64,000 nt of DNA from JBAXEO01 sp963789515 (GCA_963789515.1 CAWBKW010000002.1:995567-1059566); one strand, 5' to 3'; positions 9,849 to 19,629 are shown, counted from the first letter of the stretch. Made by a program: numbers and translations. The notes: generated by a model from the letters alone, not told the origin.

Positions 9849-10927
9849 GCCGTCACCGTCTCCCCCGCCTCGTCCACTCCGGCCTCGCCGAACGTGGCCA
9901 TTCCCGACATCATCGCGCACGCCGCATCGATGACCCCCATCGCGAGCGCAGCGCCCGTGCCTTCTCCGAGGCGCATGTTCAGGTCGAACACGGGGTCGAG
10001 TCCCATCGCATCGAGCAGCACCCCATGCCCCGGCTCTGCGGAGAGGTGAGACGGGATCACGTACTCGCGGGCAGCCGGGCACAGCCTCAGAGCCGCCAGC
10101 GTGGCAGCTCCCGAGATGAACCCGTCACTGACCACGGCCACACCGCATTCAGCAGCACCGATCACGACGCCGGCAAGCGCGGCGATCTCCAGTCCTCCGA
10201 CGGCCGCGAGCACACCGAGCGGGTCGATCATCGTCTCCCGGTTGACGAGCAGGGCGCGCGACACGACGTCCGCCTTGTGTGCGACCCCCTCATCGTCCAG
10301 ACCCGTCCCTCGTCCCACGACATCGCTTGGTGAGGCGCCGGTCAGCGCCGCCGTGAGCGCCGCGGCCGCGGTGGTGTTGCCGATGCCCATCTCGCCGGTG
10401 CCGAGCAGCGAGATGCCGCGCGCGCAAGCGGCACGAGCGGCCTCGACTCCCACCAGAACCGCCGCAGCACACTCCTCACGGCTCATCGCGGGACCCTCGG
10501 CCATGTTGTCGGTACCGTGCGCCACGTTCACGTGAACGACTCCGGCGAGCTCCGCAAGGTCCTTCGCGACGCCGACGTCATAGACGAGAACCTCAGCGCC
10601 CGCGCTCGACGCGATCTGGTTGATCGCCGCACCCCCAGCGGTGAAGTTCGCGACCATCTGCCAGGTGACGTCCTGCGGATAGGGCGAGACCCCCTCGGCC
10701 ACCACTCCGTGGTCTCCTGCCATCAGCAGGATCGCCTTGCGAGCGACGTCCGGGTGCTGGGTGTCCTGCACGCGCGCGACCTGTGCCGCGATCTCCTCGA
10801 GCCGCCCGAGCGAGCGAGGCGGCTTCGTGAGGTCGTCCAGTCGTGCCCACGCCCGCACATCAGCGGAGGGGTCCGTGGGGGTGACAGAGAACAGAATCAC
10901 CGCGAGTTGGTCTTCGAAAGAGGTCAC
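9845..10927 (-). CDS. cobT: Nicotinate-nucleotide-dimethylbenzimidazole phosphoribosyltransferase
   Basis: Activates the lower-ligand base by forming alpha-ribazole phosphate from NaMN. The GTG at 10925-10927 is preceded by GGAAGGA about 6 bases upstream and gives about 360 residues, the usual length; an ATG at 10981 would add 18 non-conserved residues. Conserved segments are LTKPPRSLGRLEEIA, ILLMAGDHGVVAEGVS, LLGTGEMGIGNTTAAAA and the catalytic-glutamate region LNMRLGEGTGAALAM. It lies between cobU and cobS. Confidence 0.95.
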   Translation of the reverse strand: MTSFEDQLAVILFSVTPTDPSADVRAWARLDDLTKPPRSLGRLEEIAAQVARVQDTQHPDVARKAILLMAGDHGVVAEGVSPYPQDVTWQMVANFTAGGAAINQIASSAGAEVLVYDVGVAKDLAELAGVVHVNVAHGTDNMAEGPAMSREECAAAVLVGVEAARAACARGISLLGTGEMGIGNTTAAAALTAALTGASPSDVVGRGTGLDDEGVAHKADVVSRALLVNRETMIDPLGVLAAVGGLEIAALAGVVIGAAECGVAVVSDGFISGAATLAALRLCPAAREYVIPSHLSAEPGHGVLLDAMGLDPVFDLNMRLGEGTGAALAMGVIDAACAMMSGMATFGEAGVDEAGETVTA

Positions 10928-11006
10928 GAACGTCCTTCCGCAGGAGCGACCGGTAGCTGCCCGAACGGCGGCATCGATCATCGCAAACAGGCCAGATGTG
11001 AGGGTA

Positions 11007-12428
11007 TCAGTCCTCGGGCCAGGCAGGTGACGCAGGAAGGCCGCTCAACTCCACAAGTCGGCCACAGACGACGAGGTAGGAGCGGTCCGCCCGGTTCACG
11101 AGCGCATGGTTGGCTCGGCCGAGCACGTCTCGAAACAGGCGGCCGCTACCGTAGGGCGGCACCACTCCATCGCCGACCTCGTTGGTCACCACGATGGTGT
11201 CCCCGGATCGATCACACAGGGCGCCAACCAGCTCGCCGACTTTGGACTCGACGCTCTCTGCGTAGCCGAGAGGGAGATCGCTCCCCGCATCGACCAGTTC
11301 GTGTCCCGCGGCGGCACTCGGCCACTCCTCGGACATCACCATGCCGACCAGCGTACCGAGGCAGTCGATCAGCAGGAGCGAGCCGTCAGCCGTCATGTCG
11401 AGCCACGAGTGGGAGTCCTGCGCCTCGAGCAGCTCGAACCCTGCCGGTCGCTCGGCCTGATGCCGAGCCGCGCGCTCGCCCATCTCCGGATCGGCTTCGA
11501 CCATGCCGAAGACCACCGCGGTGACGGGCGAGCCGTCTGCGGCCTTTCGGCGAGCAAGCGCCTGCGCCGCGGAGGACTTGCCGCTGCGGGCACCGCCTGT
11601 GAAGACGACGAGCGCCATCAGCGGGGTCCCCTCGGTCATGCCGACCGCCTCGCGCAGGGCCGCTACCTCGCGCGCGTCCAGCACGCGCCAGGACGCACGG
11701 CTGAGATCGCCGAGGTCGATCGGCCCGAAACGCACGCGGTGCAGTTCGAGAACGGGATGCCCGACCGCCGAGAACATCCTGCGCACCTGGCGCTTGCGAC
11801 CTTCCCGGATCGCTATCTCGCAGTAAGTCGTGCCGCCCGAGGAGCGCAGCGCTCGCACCCGCGCCGGCGCCGTCAGCCCGTCGTCGAGCGAGACTCCTTC
11901 GCGGAGCCGGTCCAGCTCGGGCTCGGTGGCGCGTCCATCCACGAGCACCCGGTAGACCTTCTCGACGTGGCGGCTGGGGTGAAGCAGCCGATGCGCGATC
12001 TCGCCATCGGTGGTGAACAACAGGAGACCGGTGGTCTCGTAGTCGAGGCGGCCGACCGGAAAGAGGCCCGGGTAGTCCCGGACCGGAACCAGCTCGGCTA
12101 CGGTCGTCCGCCCCTGCGGGTCGCTCATGGTGGTGACGACGCCTGCGGGCTTGTTCAGGACCAGGTAGACGGGTTGCTCGGCGAGGGAGACCGGCTTGCG
12201 GTCCACCGTGACCGAGTCGACCGCCGGGTCGACCTTGGTGCCGAGCTCGGTCATGACGATGCCGTTGACCCGAACTCGTCCGGCGGTCATCAGGTCCTCG
12301 CTGCCGCGCCGCGAGGCCACGCCCGCTCGGGCCAGGAACTTCTGCAACCGCATCGGCACCACGCGCTCGTCGCACGGGTCCACGGGCGTCACAGGCGTCC
12401 CGGATTCGTCGTTGTCTGCCACTGCCAC
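11007..12428 (-). CDS. RluB-type 23S rRNA pseudouridine synthase read in frame with CobU (cobinamide kinase/guanylyltransferase)
   Basis: A single 473-codon frame encodes two enzymes. Residues about 27-270 are an S4 domain (MRLQKFLARAGVASRRG) plus a pseudouridine synthase with catalytic Asp in GRLDYETTGLLLF, as in RluB/RsuA. From about residue 293 it reads as CobU: P-loop VVFTGGARSGKSS, the guanylylated-His region ARHQAERP, and VVTNEVGDGVVPPYGSG. The junction contains CTGATGGCG, where TGA in another frame overlaps the probable cobU ATG (11619). Two overlapping genes joined by an indel in the nearby GGGG/CCCC runs is therefore as likely as a true fusion. The GTG start at 12428 follows scpB by one base; ATG 12350 is also possible. 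Confidence 0.88.
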   Translation of the reverse strand: MAVADNDESGTPVTPVDPCDERVVPMRLQKFLARAGVASRRGSEDLMTAGRVRVNGIVMTELGTKVDPAVDSVTVDRKPVSLAEQPVYLVLNKPAGVVTTMSDPQGRTTVAELVPVRDYPGLFPVGRLDYETTGLLLFTTDGEIAHRLLHPSRHVEKVYRVLVDGRATEPELDRLREGVSLDDGLTAPARVRALRSSGGTTYCEIAIREGRKRQVRRMFSAVGHPVLELHRVRFGPIDLGDLSRASWRVLDAREVAALREAVGMTEGTPLMALVVFTGGARSGKSSAAQALARRKAADGSPVTAVVFGMVEADPEMGERAARHQAERPAGFELLEAQDSHSWLDMTADGSLLLIDCLGTLVGMVMSEEWPSAAAGHELVDAGSDLPLGYAESVESKVGELVGALCDRSGDTIVVTNEVGDGVVPPYGSGRLFRDVLGRANHALVNRADRSYLVVCGRLVELSGLPASPAWPED

Positions 12429-12429
12429 G

Positions 12430-13050
12430 TTAGTCGATCATCTCAAGCTCGTCGTCTTCCGTCTCGGGCTGAGCCAGAGGTGCGTCCCCGCTCGAGAGAC
12501 GATCGCGGATCGATCGCTCCGTCAGGTCGTCGGGCGCGAACTCGGCGATCGGAGGCAGCTCGCTGATGTCCTTGAGACCGAACTTCTCCAGGAAGTTCAG
12601 AGTGGTCCCGTAGAGGATCGCGTTTCCGGCGTTCTTGTCTCTGCCTACCTCGCGCACGAGACCCTTCTCGACGAGCGACGCGACGACACCCTCGCTGTTG
12701 ACGCCGCGAACGGCATTGATGCCCTGGCGGGTGACGGGCTGGTGGTAGGCGACCACCGCCATGGCCTCGAGCGCCGCCTGAGAAAGCCGGCGTGTGTCCC
12801 AGGAGAGGACGTAGCGTTCGATGACATCGTGATGCGCGGGGTGCGTGTAGAACCGCCAGCCGCCCGCGACCTCGCGAAGCTGGAAGCCCCGGTCAGCCTC
12901 CCGGTACTCCTCGGCGAGGTTGGCAAGAGCGGCCTCGACTGCCCCGGGAGAGGCGTCGAGCAACTTAGCGAGCCGGACGGCCGAGACCGGCTCGTCCGAG
13001 ACGAACAGGAGCGCTTCGAGGGCTCCGTTGAGCGAGCGATCGTCGGTCAT
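12430..13050 (-). CDS. scpB: Segregation and condensation protein B
   Basis: 206-residue winged-helix partner of the SMC-ScpA complex in chromosome condensation. Typical features are the N-terminal LEALLFVSDEPVSAVRLAKLL, the long RLSQAALEAMAVVAYHQPVTRQGINAVRGV region and LVEKGLVREVGRDKNAG. It sits 3 bases downstream of scpA, and the pair precedes rluB as in many Gram-positive genomes. Confidence 0.96.
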   Translation of the reverse strand: MTDDRSLNGALEALLFVSDEPVSAVRLAKLLDASPGAVEAALANLAEEYREADRGFQLREVAGGWRFYTHPAHHDVIERYVLSWDTRRLSQAALEAMAVVAYHQPVTRQGINAVRGVNSEGVVASLVEKGLVREVGRDKNAGNAILYGTTLNFLEKFGLKDISELPPIAEFAPDDLTERSIRDRLSSGDAPLAQPETEDDELEMID

Positions 13051-13053
13051 GAG

Positions 13054-13833
13054 CTACTCGTCCTCCCCATCGGGCAGACCGCGGCGTGCGGCTTCTTCGT
13101 CGTTGATGTGGGTGATCACGATCTCGCCGAACATCTCGTCCTGGCAGACATCGGCGCGGCCGCGCTTGTACAGCTCGAGTATCGCAAGGAGCGTCACCAC
13201 GACTATCTCAGGTGTGGTGTTGCCATCGAGCAGTTCGCTGAAGCGCACCTTGCCACGACTCATCAGCTGCCTGTGCACGCTCTCGGCATGCAGCTCGAGC
13301 GATATCGGCATCGACGCGACGTGCTCGGCCTCAAGCAGGAATACCTCGCGGCGGTGCATCAGGTCGGCACAGATCACCGCGAGCCCCCGGAGGGTGAGGC
13401 CTTCGAGGTAGTCGGGCATGAGCCCGAGGAACTCCTGCTCGAGGCCCGCCTGGCGGGGGTGCATCCGGTCCTCGGCCTCCATGCGCGCCGCGAGCTCGTT
13501 GGCCGCGTTCTTGAACTTCTTGTAGGCGAGCAGCCGGGCGACGAGGATGTCGCGGGCCTCGTCCGGCGACAGGTCGTCCAGCTCGTCACCGAAGTAGGCG
13601 TCTTCCTTGGGCAACAGCGATGCGGCCTTGATCTCCAGAAGCGTCGCTGCCACCAGCAGGAAATCGCTCGCCACGTCCAGGTCGAGGTCGGCCATCCGGT
13701 CGATGTGTTCGAGGTACTGGTCGGCCACGGTCGAGACCGAGATGGCGCTCACGTCGAGCTTCTGCCTTGACACGAGGTGCAGCAGCAGGTCGAACGGCCC
13801 CTCGAAGACGTCGGTCTTGACTGTGTAGGCCAC
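13054..13833 (-). CDS. scpA: Segregation and condensation protein A
   Basis: Kleisin subunit that bridges SMC heads. The frame is open far upstream into trpS, but GTG 13831-13833 yields about 259 residues beginning VAYTVKTDVFEGPFDLLLHL, the standard ScpA start. The N-terminal domain has KLDVSAISVSTVADQYLEHI, and the C-terminal winged helix has RGKVRFSELLDGN and VTLLAILELYKRGRA. It lies just downstream of trpS. Confidence 0.95.
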   Translation of the reverse strand: MAYTVKTDVFEGPFDLLLHLVSRQKLDVSAISVSTVADQYLEHIDRMADLDLDVASDFLLVAATLLEIKAASLLPKEDAYFGDELDDLSPDEARDILVARLLAYKKFKNAANELAARMEAEDRMHPRQAGLEQEFLGLMPDYLEGLTLRGLAVICADLMHRREVFLLEAEHVASMPISLELHAESVHRQLMSRGKVRFSELLDGNTTPEIVVVTLLAILELYKRGRADVCQDEMFGEIVITHINDEEAARRGLPDGEDE

Positions 13834-13871
13834 TGCGACTGCCCGGCTAGCTATCGGCCGGGGCGGTGGGA

Positions 13872-14909
13872 TCAGCTGACGCGTACCCGGCGCTCGATAC
13901 CCGCCGTCAGTTCCGTGCGGGCGTCGATACCCACGAGCTCGCGGCAGGTGCGCACGACCTCGCTCGTGACAGGACGCGCCTTGGCGGCACCGGCGGCGAG
14001 AACCTCGTCGGCGAAGCCGGGAATGGCTGCGAGTTGCGCGCGGCGGGCCTGGAAGCCGGCAAGGTAGGCGACGAGATCGTCGGCGAACTTCCGCTTGTGC
14101 TGGACACAGCCGCACTCAGCCGTCCTGCAGCACGCGTCGAACTCGGCGATCACGCCGGGTTCTGCGATGAGCTTGTGCACCTGGTGCAGCGGGCAGATGG
14201 CAGGGTCGCCGGGGTCGGTCTTGAGCTTGCGGGCCGGATCGGTCATGAACGACATCGCCTTGGCGCGCAACTCGTCCTCGGGGTCCGAAAGGAAGATCGA
14301 GTTGCCGTAGCTCTTCGACATCTTGCGCCCGTCGGTGCCGGGAACGCGCGCTCCGGACTTGGCGATGATGGCCTTCGGCTCGACGAGATAGTCGCCGTAG
14401 GTGTTGTTGAACCGCCTGACGATCTCACGCGTGAGTTCGAGGTGGGGCAGCTGGTCCTCCCCGACCGGAACCGCGTCGGCGAGCACGATCGTGATGTCGG
14501 CGGCCTGCAGAGCGGGATAGAGGAAGAAGCCGACGTTGCCGAGGTCCTTGTCGGTGATCTGGTCGCGCTGCTCCTTGTAGCTCGGCACGCGCTCGAGCCA
14601 CGGCATGGGGGTGACCATGGAGAAGTAGAGGGTCAGCTCGGCGACCTCGGGGACGTCGGACTGGCGGTAGATGGTGCAGATCTCCGGGTCGAGTCCGGCA
14701 GCGACCCAGTCGAGCACCATGTCCTCGGAGAACGCGCGCACGTCGCCCGGGTCGGCCCAGTGCGTCGTGAGCGCGTGCCAGTCGGCGATGAAGTAGTAGG
14801 CGTCATAGTCGTGCTGCATCTGCAGCATGTTCTGCAGGTTGCCGAACCAGTGCCCGAGATGAAGCTTGCCGGTCGGACGGTATCCGGTGAGGGTGCGCTG
14901 CTTGGCCAT
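13872..14909 (-). CDS. trpS: Tryptophanyl-tRNA synthetase
   Basis: Class Ic aminoacyl-tRNA synthetase of about 345 residues from the ATG at 14907-14909; the frame stays open to 14948 but the added residues are not conserved. The HIGH-like motif is TGKLHLGHWFGNL and the KMSKS motif is DGRKMSKSYGNSI. A C-x4-C...C-x-C stretch near residues 230-265 (CPLHQ, CCRTAECGC) resembles the extra cysteines of some TrpRS that bind a [4Fe-4S] cluster. No T-box or other leader is visible in the short gap to the M50 gene. Confidence 0.95.
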   Translation of the reverse strand: MAKQRTLTGYRPTGKLHLGHWFGNLQNMLQMQHDYDAYYFIADWHALTTHWADPGDVRAFSEDMVLDWVAAGLDPEICTIYRQSDVPEVAELTLYFSMVTPMPWLERVPSYKEQRDQITDKDLGNVGFFLYPALQAADITIVLADAVPVGEDQLPHLELTREIVRRFNNTYGDYLVEPKAIIAKSGARVPGTDGRKMSKSYGNSIFLSDPEDELRAKAMSFMTDPARKLKTDPGDPAICPLHQVHKLIAEPGVIAEFDACCRTAECGCVQHKRKFADDLVAYLAGFQARRAQLAAIPGFADEVLAAGAAKARPVTSEVVRTCRELVGIDARTELTAGIERRVRVS

Positions 14910-15002
14910 GCGAGGGGGCTCCACACGTCGTCGATACGGTGCCGACAATCATAGCGTAGTGCGCCGGATTCGACCGATGGGCCGCGCAAGGGCTGCCCGC
15001 TG

Positions 15003-15665
15003 CTAGCCCGGCATCAACACGTCGAGCAGGGGGTAGACGGTGTACTGAAAGTAGATCCCGACTGGGCTCACGTGGAAGATGTACGGCACGCCGAGGAGGA
15101 TCGCGAAGAGGAACACGAACGCATAGCGCTGCAGCTCGTACCACTTCCTGACGCCCGCATCCGACAGGAAGATCGGGACGATACTCGACCCGTCGAGCGG
15201 TGGTATCGGAATGAGGTTGAAGAACATGAGGACGAGGTTGGTCAGCGCCAGCGTGTAGCCGATCAGATACAGCGCCTGTGCGAAGCCGACCGACAGGGTC
15301 GCGGCCGGGATCGCGATCCACGCCAGCGCCGAACCGACAAGCGCCAGTCCGAGGTTTGAGCCAGGACCCGCGAAGCCTGTGATGATCTCGCCCTTGCGCA
15401 GGTCCTTGAAGTACATCGGGTTGTACGGAACAGGCTTGGCATACCCGAAGATCGGCCCGCCCGTGAACCACATCAGGAGCGGCAGGATGATCGACCCGAA
15501 GGGGTCGATGGACTTGATCGGGTTCAGGGTGAGCCGGCCGGCGTTCTTGGCGGTCGGATCCCCGAGCCGAAACGCGGCATAGCCATGCGCGAACTCGTGA
15601 ATCGTGATCGACGGGATGAGGAGTATCAGCCAAAGCGTTGTCTCGATACTGAAGTTCGGGCTCAC
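15003..15665 (-). CDS. Site-2 protease family (M50) membrane metalloprotease
   Basis: About 220 residues from GTG 15663-15665, which overlaps the upstream stop as GTGA; the longer open frame upstream is non-conserved. The zinc motif HExxH is in SITIHEFAHGYAAFRLGD, and the third ligand is in the family-typical NLIPIPPLDGS. Five or six hydrophobic segments are predicted. This is the short, PDZ-less type common between the CCA/DHH gene and trpS-scpA in actinobacteria. Its substrate is unknown. Confidence 0.92.
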   Translation of the reverse strand: MSPNFSIETTLWLILLIPSITIHEFAHGYAAFRLGDPTAKNAGRLTLNPIKSIDPFGSIILPLLMWFTGGPIFGYAKPVPYNPMYFKDLRKGEIITGFAGPGSNLGLALVGSALAWIAIPAATLSVGFAQALYLIGYTLALTNLVLMFFNLIPIPPLDGSSIVPIFLSDAGVRKWYELQRYAFVFLFAILLGVPYIFHVSPVGIYFQYTVYPLLDVLMPG

Positions 15666-18298
15666 GCAGGGTCCTTTCGCGGGTCGATGAGCCCTGCACG
15701 TCCGGCGATCCGCTTGAGATTCGCGAGCTCTGCGCTGCGGCCGACCGCACGACCGTCCAAGCGGTCGTCCAAGGCTCGCGCCAGTATAGCCGAGAAGGCC
15801 TCCGACGGCGTCGCACCGAGAGCGATGAGATCCGAACCCGAGACGGCCATCCGCGTACCCGCGAGCACGCGCACGAAGCGATCGATCCGGTCTCGAGCGC
15901 CATCGTTCCCGCGCGCCCACAGATTCGCGATCGCCTCGGCGGACAGCGAGCTCAGCAAACGGTAGAGCCTGCTGTCACGCATCCCTCTTCGGTCCTGGAG
16001 TTGCGCCAGCACCCGAGGGCCGCGCTCCGCGAGCGTGATGGCCGTGTCAGCGTACTCCTTGCCGAACCGGAAGTGGCGAAGCCAGCGCTCCGTCTCTACC
16101 CTGCTACGGCCCGCGGACAGTGCCGCGACGAGCGCGACTCGCTCCTTAGGTGGCCGGGCGAAGAGCCCGCCGACCTCGCCGAGCGCTTGCTCGACCGCAC
16201 GGACCGCGCCGGGTAGCTCGGCCGCGCCGGCGCCTTCAGGCAGAAGCTGGGCGAGTGCCCCGATGCGGTCGAGCCGCTCGAGTGCGCTCGCCGGCGATTC
16301 CTCCGCGAGAATGCCGAGGAGTTCTTCTCTCAGGCGCGCTCCCGAGACCTCGGAGAGCATGTCGAGCTCCACGGCGCGACGCGCCTGGCCCTCGGTGCCC
16401 GGATCCATCGAGAAGCCGTAGCGCTCCTCGAACCGGACGGCACGCAGTATGCGCGTCGGATCGTCGATGAACGAAAGGCCGTGCAGGACGCGGACAACGC
16501 CGGACTCGAGGTCCCTGAGCCCACCGAACGGATCGGCGATAGCCCCGAAGCAGGAGGGCTCGAGGCAGGCGGCCATCGCGTTCATGGTGAAGTCGCGCCG
16601 GAACAGGTCCTGTCGCAGCGAGGAACGTTCGACTGTCGGAAGGGCGCCGGGTCGCACGTAGTACTCGGTGCGGGCGCTCGTCACGTCCACGTGGAACTCC
16701 CTGCTCACCACGAGCACCGCAGTCCCGAATCGCCGGTGTATCTTGACCGGAACGCCGTTAAGCTCCCCGAAGGCCTGAGCGAAGGCGACCCCATCGCCCT
16801 CGACCACGACATCCACATCGAGGTTCGGCCGCCCGAGGAGCATGTCGCGGACGAAACCGCCCACCGCATGCGCCCGCTCTCCCCGCTCGCCGGCGAGCCG
16901 GCCCAGCGCCTCGAGGGTCACCGACACCATCTCCGGCAACAGCAGCCCGACGTTCTCGGCAAAACGGCTCCTGGCGGCCGGATGGACGCCCTGAAGGCCC
17001 GCGACCAGGTATCCGTCGCCGTGCTCGGCGCGCAGGACGTCCTTCCGCGTCACGATGCCCACCATCTGCCCCGCCTCGACGACGGGGAGGCGACCGATTC
17101 CGCGACCGGCCATCAACGCCTCGAGCTCGGCCACGTCGGCGGAGGGCGCGACGGTGACGATATCGCGCGTCATGAAGCCCGTCACCGGGGCGTGTGCGAG
17201 TCCGTGGCGAAGCGCCTTGTCGACGTCCTTGCGAGTGACCAGCCCGACGAGGGTGCCGTCATCCAGGATCGGCACGCCTCCGTGGCCCCAGTGGGCCATC
17301 AACTCGCCTGCCTCGCGCATCGTCGCTACCGGCCCAAGCGACCGGACGTCCGAACTCATGACGTCCTCAGCCCTGAGCGGCGCCGAAACCTCCGCCTCGA
17401 GCGCCTGTCGCACGCGCGCAACGACGTCCGGAAGGGACACGTCCTTGAACCCCACCGAAGCTGCCTGGTGGTGGCCTCCCCCACCAAGCCGGGCCATCGC
17501 TGCGCCGACGTCGACCTCGGAGAGCCGACTGCGAGCGACCACCTGTGTTCGGTCGGGCATGCGCACGATCGCGATCGCCACCCGATACCCCAGGTCTTCG
17601 ACGACGTAGTGCGAGAGCACTCCGGCCGAGTCGACGTACTCATCCGACGTGGCGACGCCGACGGCGATCTGCTGCCCGTTGACGTCCCACATCTCGAGCG
17701 AGGCGGTCAGTTGGGACAGGAGCGCGCGCTGCTCGGGCTCGAGCGTCCTGGCAAGGAACTGGTTCACGACCTCCAGGTCAGCGCCGCTGGCCATGAGCCA
17801 CGCCGCCGCCTCCGCGTCGTACGCGGTGGCCCCCGGGTAGGTGAGCGAACCCGTGTCCTCATGTATGCCGAGCAGCATCACGCTGGCCTCCAGCGGGGTG
17901 ATCCCGATTCCCCTCTGGCGCAGCTCCGTCGCGAGGATCGACGTTGTCGCACCGACGGCGACAGACCGATCGTCCGCGTAGTCGATGTCCCCCTCCTGGC
18001 GAGGGTGATGATCGTAGACGATCACCTCGACGCCGGGCCGTCGAACGACATCACCCAACTCCCCGACGCGGTCCGGATCTCGCGTATCGACCATCACCAC
18101 GCGATCGACCGTCTCGAAGGCCAGCCCCTTCAGGTCGACGAAGTCGAAGAACTCCTCGTGGAGATTGTGAAACATCCTCACATTGGCGTTCTGACTGCCG
18201 AGGAAGACTCCCTTGGCACCGGGGAAGAGCTTCGTCGCCGCGACCGTCGAGGCGTACGCATCGAAGTCGGGATTCGCATGACCGACGACGATCTGCAT
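15662..18298 (-). CDS. DHH phosphoesterase - tandem CBS - CCA tRNA nucleotidyltransferase fusion
   Basis: An 878-residue multidomain protein. Residues 1-310 are a DHH/DHHA1 phosphoesterase (VGHANPDFDA, VYDHHPRQEGD, ARLGGGGHHQAASVGF). Residues about 312-430 are two CBS domains (MSSDVRSLGPVATMREA; MTRDIVTVAPSADVAE). The rest is a poly(A)-polymerase/CCA-adding head and neck with HAVGGFVRDMLLGRPNLDVD. The same architecture is known in other deep-branching bacteria, where the C-terminal module is an A-adding or CCA-adding enzyme. The DHH part may act on a dinucleotide or nanoRNA, with the CBS pair sensing adenine nucleotides. It overlaps the M50 gene by 4 bases. Confidence 0.93.
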   Translation of the reverse strand: MQIVVGHANPDFDAYASTVAATKLFPGAKGVFLGSQNANVRMFHNLHEEFFDFVDLKGLAFETVDRVVMVDTRDPDRVGELGDVVRRPGVEVIVYDHHPRQEGDIDYADDRSVAVGATTSILATELRQRGIGITPLEASVMLLGIHEDTGSLTYPGATAYDAEAAAWLMASGADLEVVNQFLARTLEPEQRALLSQLTASLEMWDVNGQQIAVGVATSDEYVDSAGVLSHYVVEDLGYRVAIAIVRMPDRTQVVARSRLSEVDVGAAMARLGGGGHHQAASVGFKDVSLPDVVARVRQALEAEVSAPLRAEDVMSSDVRSLGPVATMREAGELMAHWGHGGVPILDDGTLVGLVTRKDVDKALRHGLAHAPVTGFMTRDIVTVAPSADVAELEALMAGRGIGRLPVVEAGQMVGIVTRKDVLRAEHGDGYLVAGLQGVHPAARSRFAENVGLLLPEMVSVTLEALGRLAGERGERAHAVGGFVRDMLLGRPNLDVDVVVEGDGVAFAQAFGELNGVPVKIHRRFGTAVLVVSREFHVDVTSARTEYYVRPGALPTVERSSLRQDLFRRDFTMNAMAACLEPSCFGAIADPFGGLRDLESGVVRVLHGLSFIDDPTRILRAVRFEERYGFSMDPGTEGQARRAVELDMLSEVSGARLREELLGILAEESPASALERLDRIGALAQLLPEGAGAAELPGAVRAVEQALGEVGGLFARPPKERVALVAALSAGRSRVETERWLRHFRFGKEYADTAITLAERGPRVLAQLQDRRGMRDSRLYRLLSSLSAEAIANLWARGNDGARDRIDRFVRVLAGTRMAVSGSDLIALGATPSEAFSAILARALDDRLDGRAVGRSAELANLKRIAGRAGLIDPRKDPA

Positions 18299-18321
18299 CG
18301 CGCCCTCCCTCGCCCGGTCTG

Positions 18322-19629
18322 CTACAGCTCGTGGAACAACGGCACGGGTGTCACCGGCTCGGACCCGAAGTGCAGCGAACGCCGGAACCGTTCCTCCCCC
18401 GCGTCGAGCAGCGAGTCATCGGCGGCGTACATCGTGCACAGCAGGTCCCCGGGGGCCACTCGGTCGCCGATCCTGACCGCGAGCACCAGCCCGGCGCCCG
18501 GGTCGATCGCGTCTCCCACGTGCTCCCTCCCGGCGCCCAAGACCATCGCCGAGCGGCCCACGCCCTCGGAATCGAACCGGGCCACGTAGCCCGCCTCACC
18601 GGCCCTGATCGCGCGAACGGCGCCTGAGCGCGGGAGCAGCGACGGGTCGTCTGCGACCCGCGGGTCGCCGCCCTGCGCCGCGACCCACTCCCGGAAGCGT
18701 TCGAGTGCCGACCCCGAGGCGATCGCCTCGGCGAGTAGCCCGCGGGCCTGCGTCTCGTTCTCGGCACGCTCGCCGAGCACGAGCATGCGAGCGCCGAACG
18801 CCATGCACAGCTCCGTGAGCGCCTCAGGCCCCTGCCCACGAAGCGTCTCGATCGCCTCGGTGACTTCGAGCGCGTTGCCGACCGCCATGCCGAGCGGCTG
18901 GTCCATGTCGCTCATGAGGCACACCACGCGCCGCCCGAGCGCCTCGCCAACGGCGGTCAGTTCGTGCGCGAGCTGGCGGGCCTCGGCTTCCGTCTTCATG
19001 AAGGCGCCGGAACCGACCTTCACGTCGAGTACGATCGCGTCAGCACCGCCGGCGATCTTCTTGGAGATGATCGAGCCGACGATCAGCGGAATGGACGGGA
19101 CGGTCCCGGTGACGTCGCGCAGCGCGTAGATCTTCTTGTCAGCCGGGTCGATGCGCGGGGACTGCGCGACGACCGCGATGCCGATGCGCCTGACCTGCTC
19201 GAGGAACTCCTCCGGGGTCAACTCGACGCGAAAGCCCGGGATCGCCTCGAGTTTGTCCAGCGTTCCGCCGGTGTGTCCGAGCCCTCGGCCACTCATCTTG
19301 GCGACGGGCACCCCGCACGCCGAGACGAGCGGCGCGAGCACCAGCGTGGTGGTGTCGGCCACGCCGCCGGTGGAGTGCTTGTCCACCTTGATGCCGGGAA
19401 TCGAGGACAGGTCGATGACATCGCCCGAGCGCACCATCGCTTCGGTCATCGCGACGGTCTCCTCGGCGGAGAGCCCGCGGAGGAGCGCGGCCATCAACCA
19501 GGCCGACATCTGGTAGTCGGGCATCTCGCCGACGGTGTAGCCATCGACGATCCGTGTGATCTCGGCCGCCGTGTGCTCGTGACCGTCGCGCTTGCGCTCG
19601 ATGAGCTCTTCGAAGCTTGCCGCCGTCAT
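18322..19629 (-). CDS. deoA: Thymidine/pyrimidine-nucleoside phosphorylase
   Basis: Phosphorolysis of thymidine or uridine to base and (deoxy)ribose-1-phosphate. About 435 residues from ATG 19627-19629, which overlaps the deoB stop by ATGA. It shows KVDKHSTGGVADTTTL and the family signature SGRGLGHTGGTLDKLEAI. Co-translation with deoB indicates nucleoside salvage, with DeoB converting the sugar-1-phosphate to the 5-phosphate. The C-terminal domain has the usual biotin-carrier-like fold (VLAVRIGDRVAPGDLL). Confidence 0.96.
   Translation of the reverse strand: MTAASFEELIERKRDGHEHTAAEITRIVDGYTVGEMPDYQMSAWLMAALLRGLSAEETVAMTEAMVRSGDVIDLSSIPGIKVDKHSTGGVADTTTLVLAPLVSACGVPVAKMSGRGLGHTGGTLDKLEAIPGFRVELTPEEFLEQVRRIGIAVVAQSPRIDPADKKIYALRDVTGTVPSIPLIVGSIISKKIAGGADAIVLDVKVGSGAFMKTEAEARQLAHELTAVGEALGRRVVCLMSDMDQPLGMAVGNALEVTEAIETLRGQGPEALTELCMAFGARMLVLGERAENETQARGLLAEAIASGSALERFREWVAAQGGDPRVADDPSLLPRSGAVRAIRAGEAGYVARFDSEGVGRSAMVLGAGREHVGDAIDPGAGLVLAVRIGDRVAPGDLLCTMYAADDSLLDAGEERFRRSLHFGSEPVTPVPLFHEL

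Noticed and set aside
8484..12428. Cobalamin riboswitch before the cob genes
   Set aside because: The genes are internal to a longer minus-strand operon with overlaps and leave no room for the element.
16481..18589. 702-codon plus-strand frame opposite the DHH-CBS-CCA gene
   Set aside because: It is antisense to a protein with clear catalytic motifs and has no family features itself.
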